Source of the DNA: Flavobacteriaceae bacterium
GTDB lineage: Bacteria; Bacteroidota; Bacteroidia; Flavobacteriales; Flavobacteriaceae
Direction of reading: 5' to 3'
Assembly: GCA_019090365.1 (NCBI GenBank)
Contig: JAHRWC010000043.1
Coordinates: forward strand, 1 to 6,189
Length of the DNA stretch: 6,189 nt
The notes under the pieces are model-generated. The model was given only the letters and a program-made list of their open reading frames with translations, was not told the DNA's origin and made no database searches. Of the stretch, positions 6,081 to 6,189 are shown piece after piece (positions within the stretch are counted from its first letter, which is position 1; each line of letters opens with the position of its first letter). Both the position numbers and the translations under genes were made by a program.

Positions 6081-6113
6081 AAAAAAAGCCTCTCTATAAA
6101 GAGAAGCTTTTTT
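6081..6113 (-). terminator. Rho-independent terminator of tRNA-Leu
   Basis: On the minus strand the hairpin reads AAGCTTCTC, a 6-nt loop (TTTATA), then GAGAGGCTT, followed by a run of T (complement of 6087-6081). The stem has one G-T wobble on the minus strand but a C-A mismatch when read on the plus strand, so it is better suited to minus-strand transcripts. Flanking A and T runs extend the stem. It starts right at the CCA end of the tRNA and separates the tRNA from the Usp promoter. Confidence 0.8.
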
Positions 6114-6189
6114 GGTGCGGGCGGGGAGACTCGAACTCCCACGCCGTGAAGCACTAGATCCTAAGTCTAGCATGTCTACCAATTCCATC
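6113..6189 (-). tRNA. tRNA-Leu (anticodon UAG), 5' end outside window
   Basis: Read on the minus strand, the window edge falls at about tRNA position 9. The D arm is ATG/CAT with loop GAATTGGTAGA. The anticodon stem CTAGA/TCTAG encloses loop CTTAGGA with anticodon TAG at 6163-6161 (reads CUA, leucine). A long class II variable arm follows at 6153-6141, as expected for tRNA-Leu. The T arm is GGGAG-TTCGAGT-CTCCC. The 3' acceptor strand CGCCCGC (6123-6117) is followed by discriminator A (6116) and an encoded CCA (6115-6113). About eight bases of the 5' acceptor side are missing because the window ends. Confidence 0.93.

Noticed and set aside
6113..6189. tRNA as an integration site for a mobile element
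   Set aside because: No integrase, direct repeat of the tRNA 3' end, or change in base composition was seen in the window.

Overview
The window is very AT-rich. It combines Bacteroidetes-type promoter elements (TAnnTTTG-like -7 boxes, no evident Shine-Dalgarno sequences) with tandem two-domain universal stress proteins (Usp). This suggests a flavobacterium-like member of the Bacteroidota, probably chromosomal, since a tRNA-Leu gene lies at the right edge. No mobile element, CRISPR array or phage gene was seen.

Layout: (a) 1-384, the C-terminal end of a Usp gene cut by the left edge. (b) 491-4445, a tight four-gene plus-strand operon: Usp, Usp, an ATP-cone protein fused to a PD-(D/E)xK nuclease-like domain, and a metallo-beta-lactamase/beta-CASP RNase-like protein. 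Gaps are 22 bp, 11 bp and an 11-bp overlap. (c) 4535-5167, a small lipoprotein gene with its own promoter. (d) 5171-6007, a minus-strand Usp gene converging on the lipoprotein gene with only 3 bp between stop codons. (e) 6081-6189, a minus-strand tRNA-Leu(UAG), truncated at its 5' end, with a terminator hairpin. There is no gene-free stretch above 300 bases. The three intergenic regions (385-490, 4446-4534, 6008-6112) are each about 90-106 bp and carry promoters.

The main observation is regulatory. Each of the three intergenic regions contains a perfect TGAT-N4-ATCA palindrome, the core of the FNR-family (Crp/Fnr) site. In all three the dyad centre lies exactly 29.5 nt upstream of the first T of a TAnnTTTG-like -7 box. 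If that T is near -12, the site is centred at -41.5, the classical class II activator position. By eye I found no other perfect TGAT-N4-ATCA in the window. The Usp operon, the lipoprotein and the minus-strand Usp therefore look like one regulon, plausibly responding to oxygen limitation or redox state.

Inferred function: a low-oxygen or energy-stress module. The Usp proteins (ATP-binding motif intact in the N-terminal domain only) and the ATP-cone could sense adenine nucleotides, while the nuclease-like domain and the beta-CASP enzyme would act on nucleic acids. The regulator, the signal and the substrates are not visible here.
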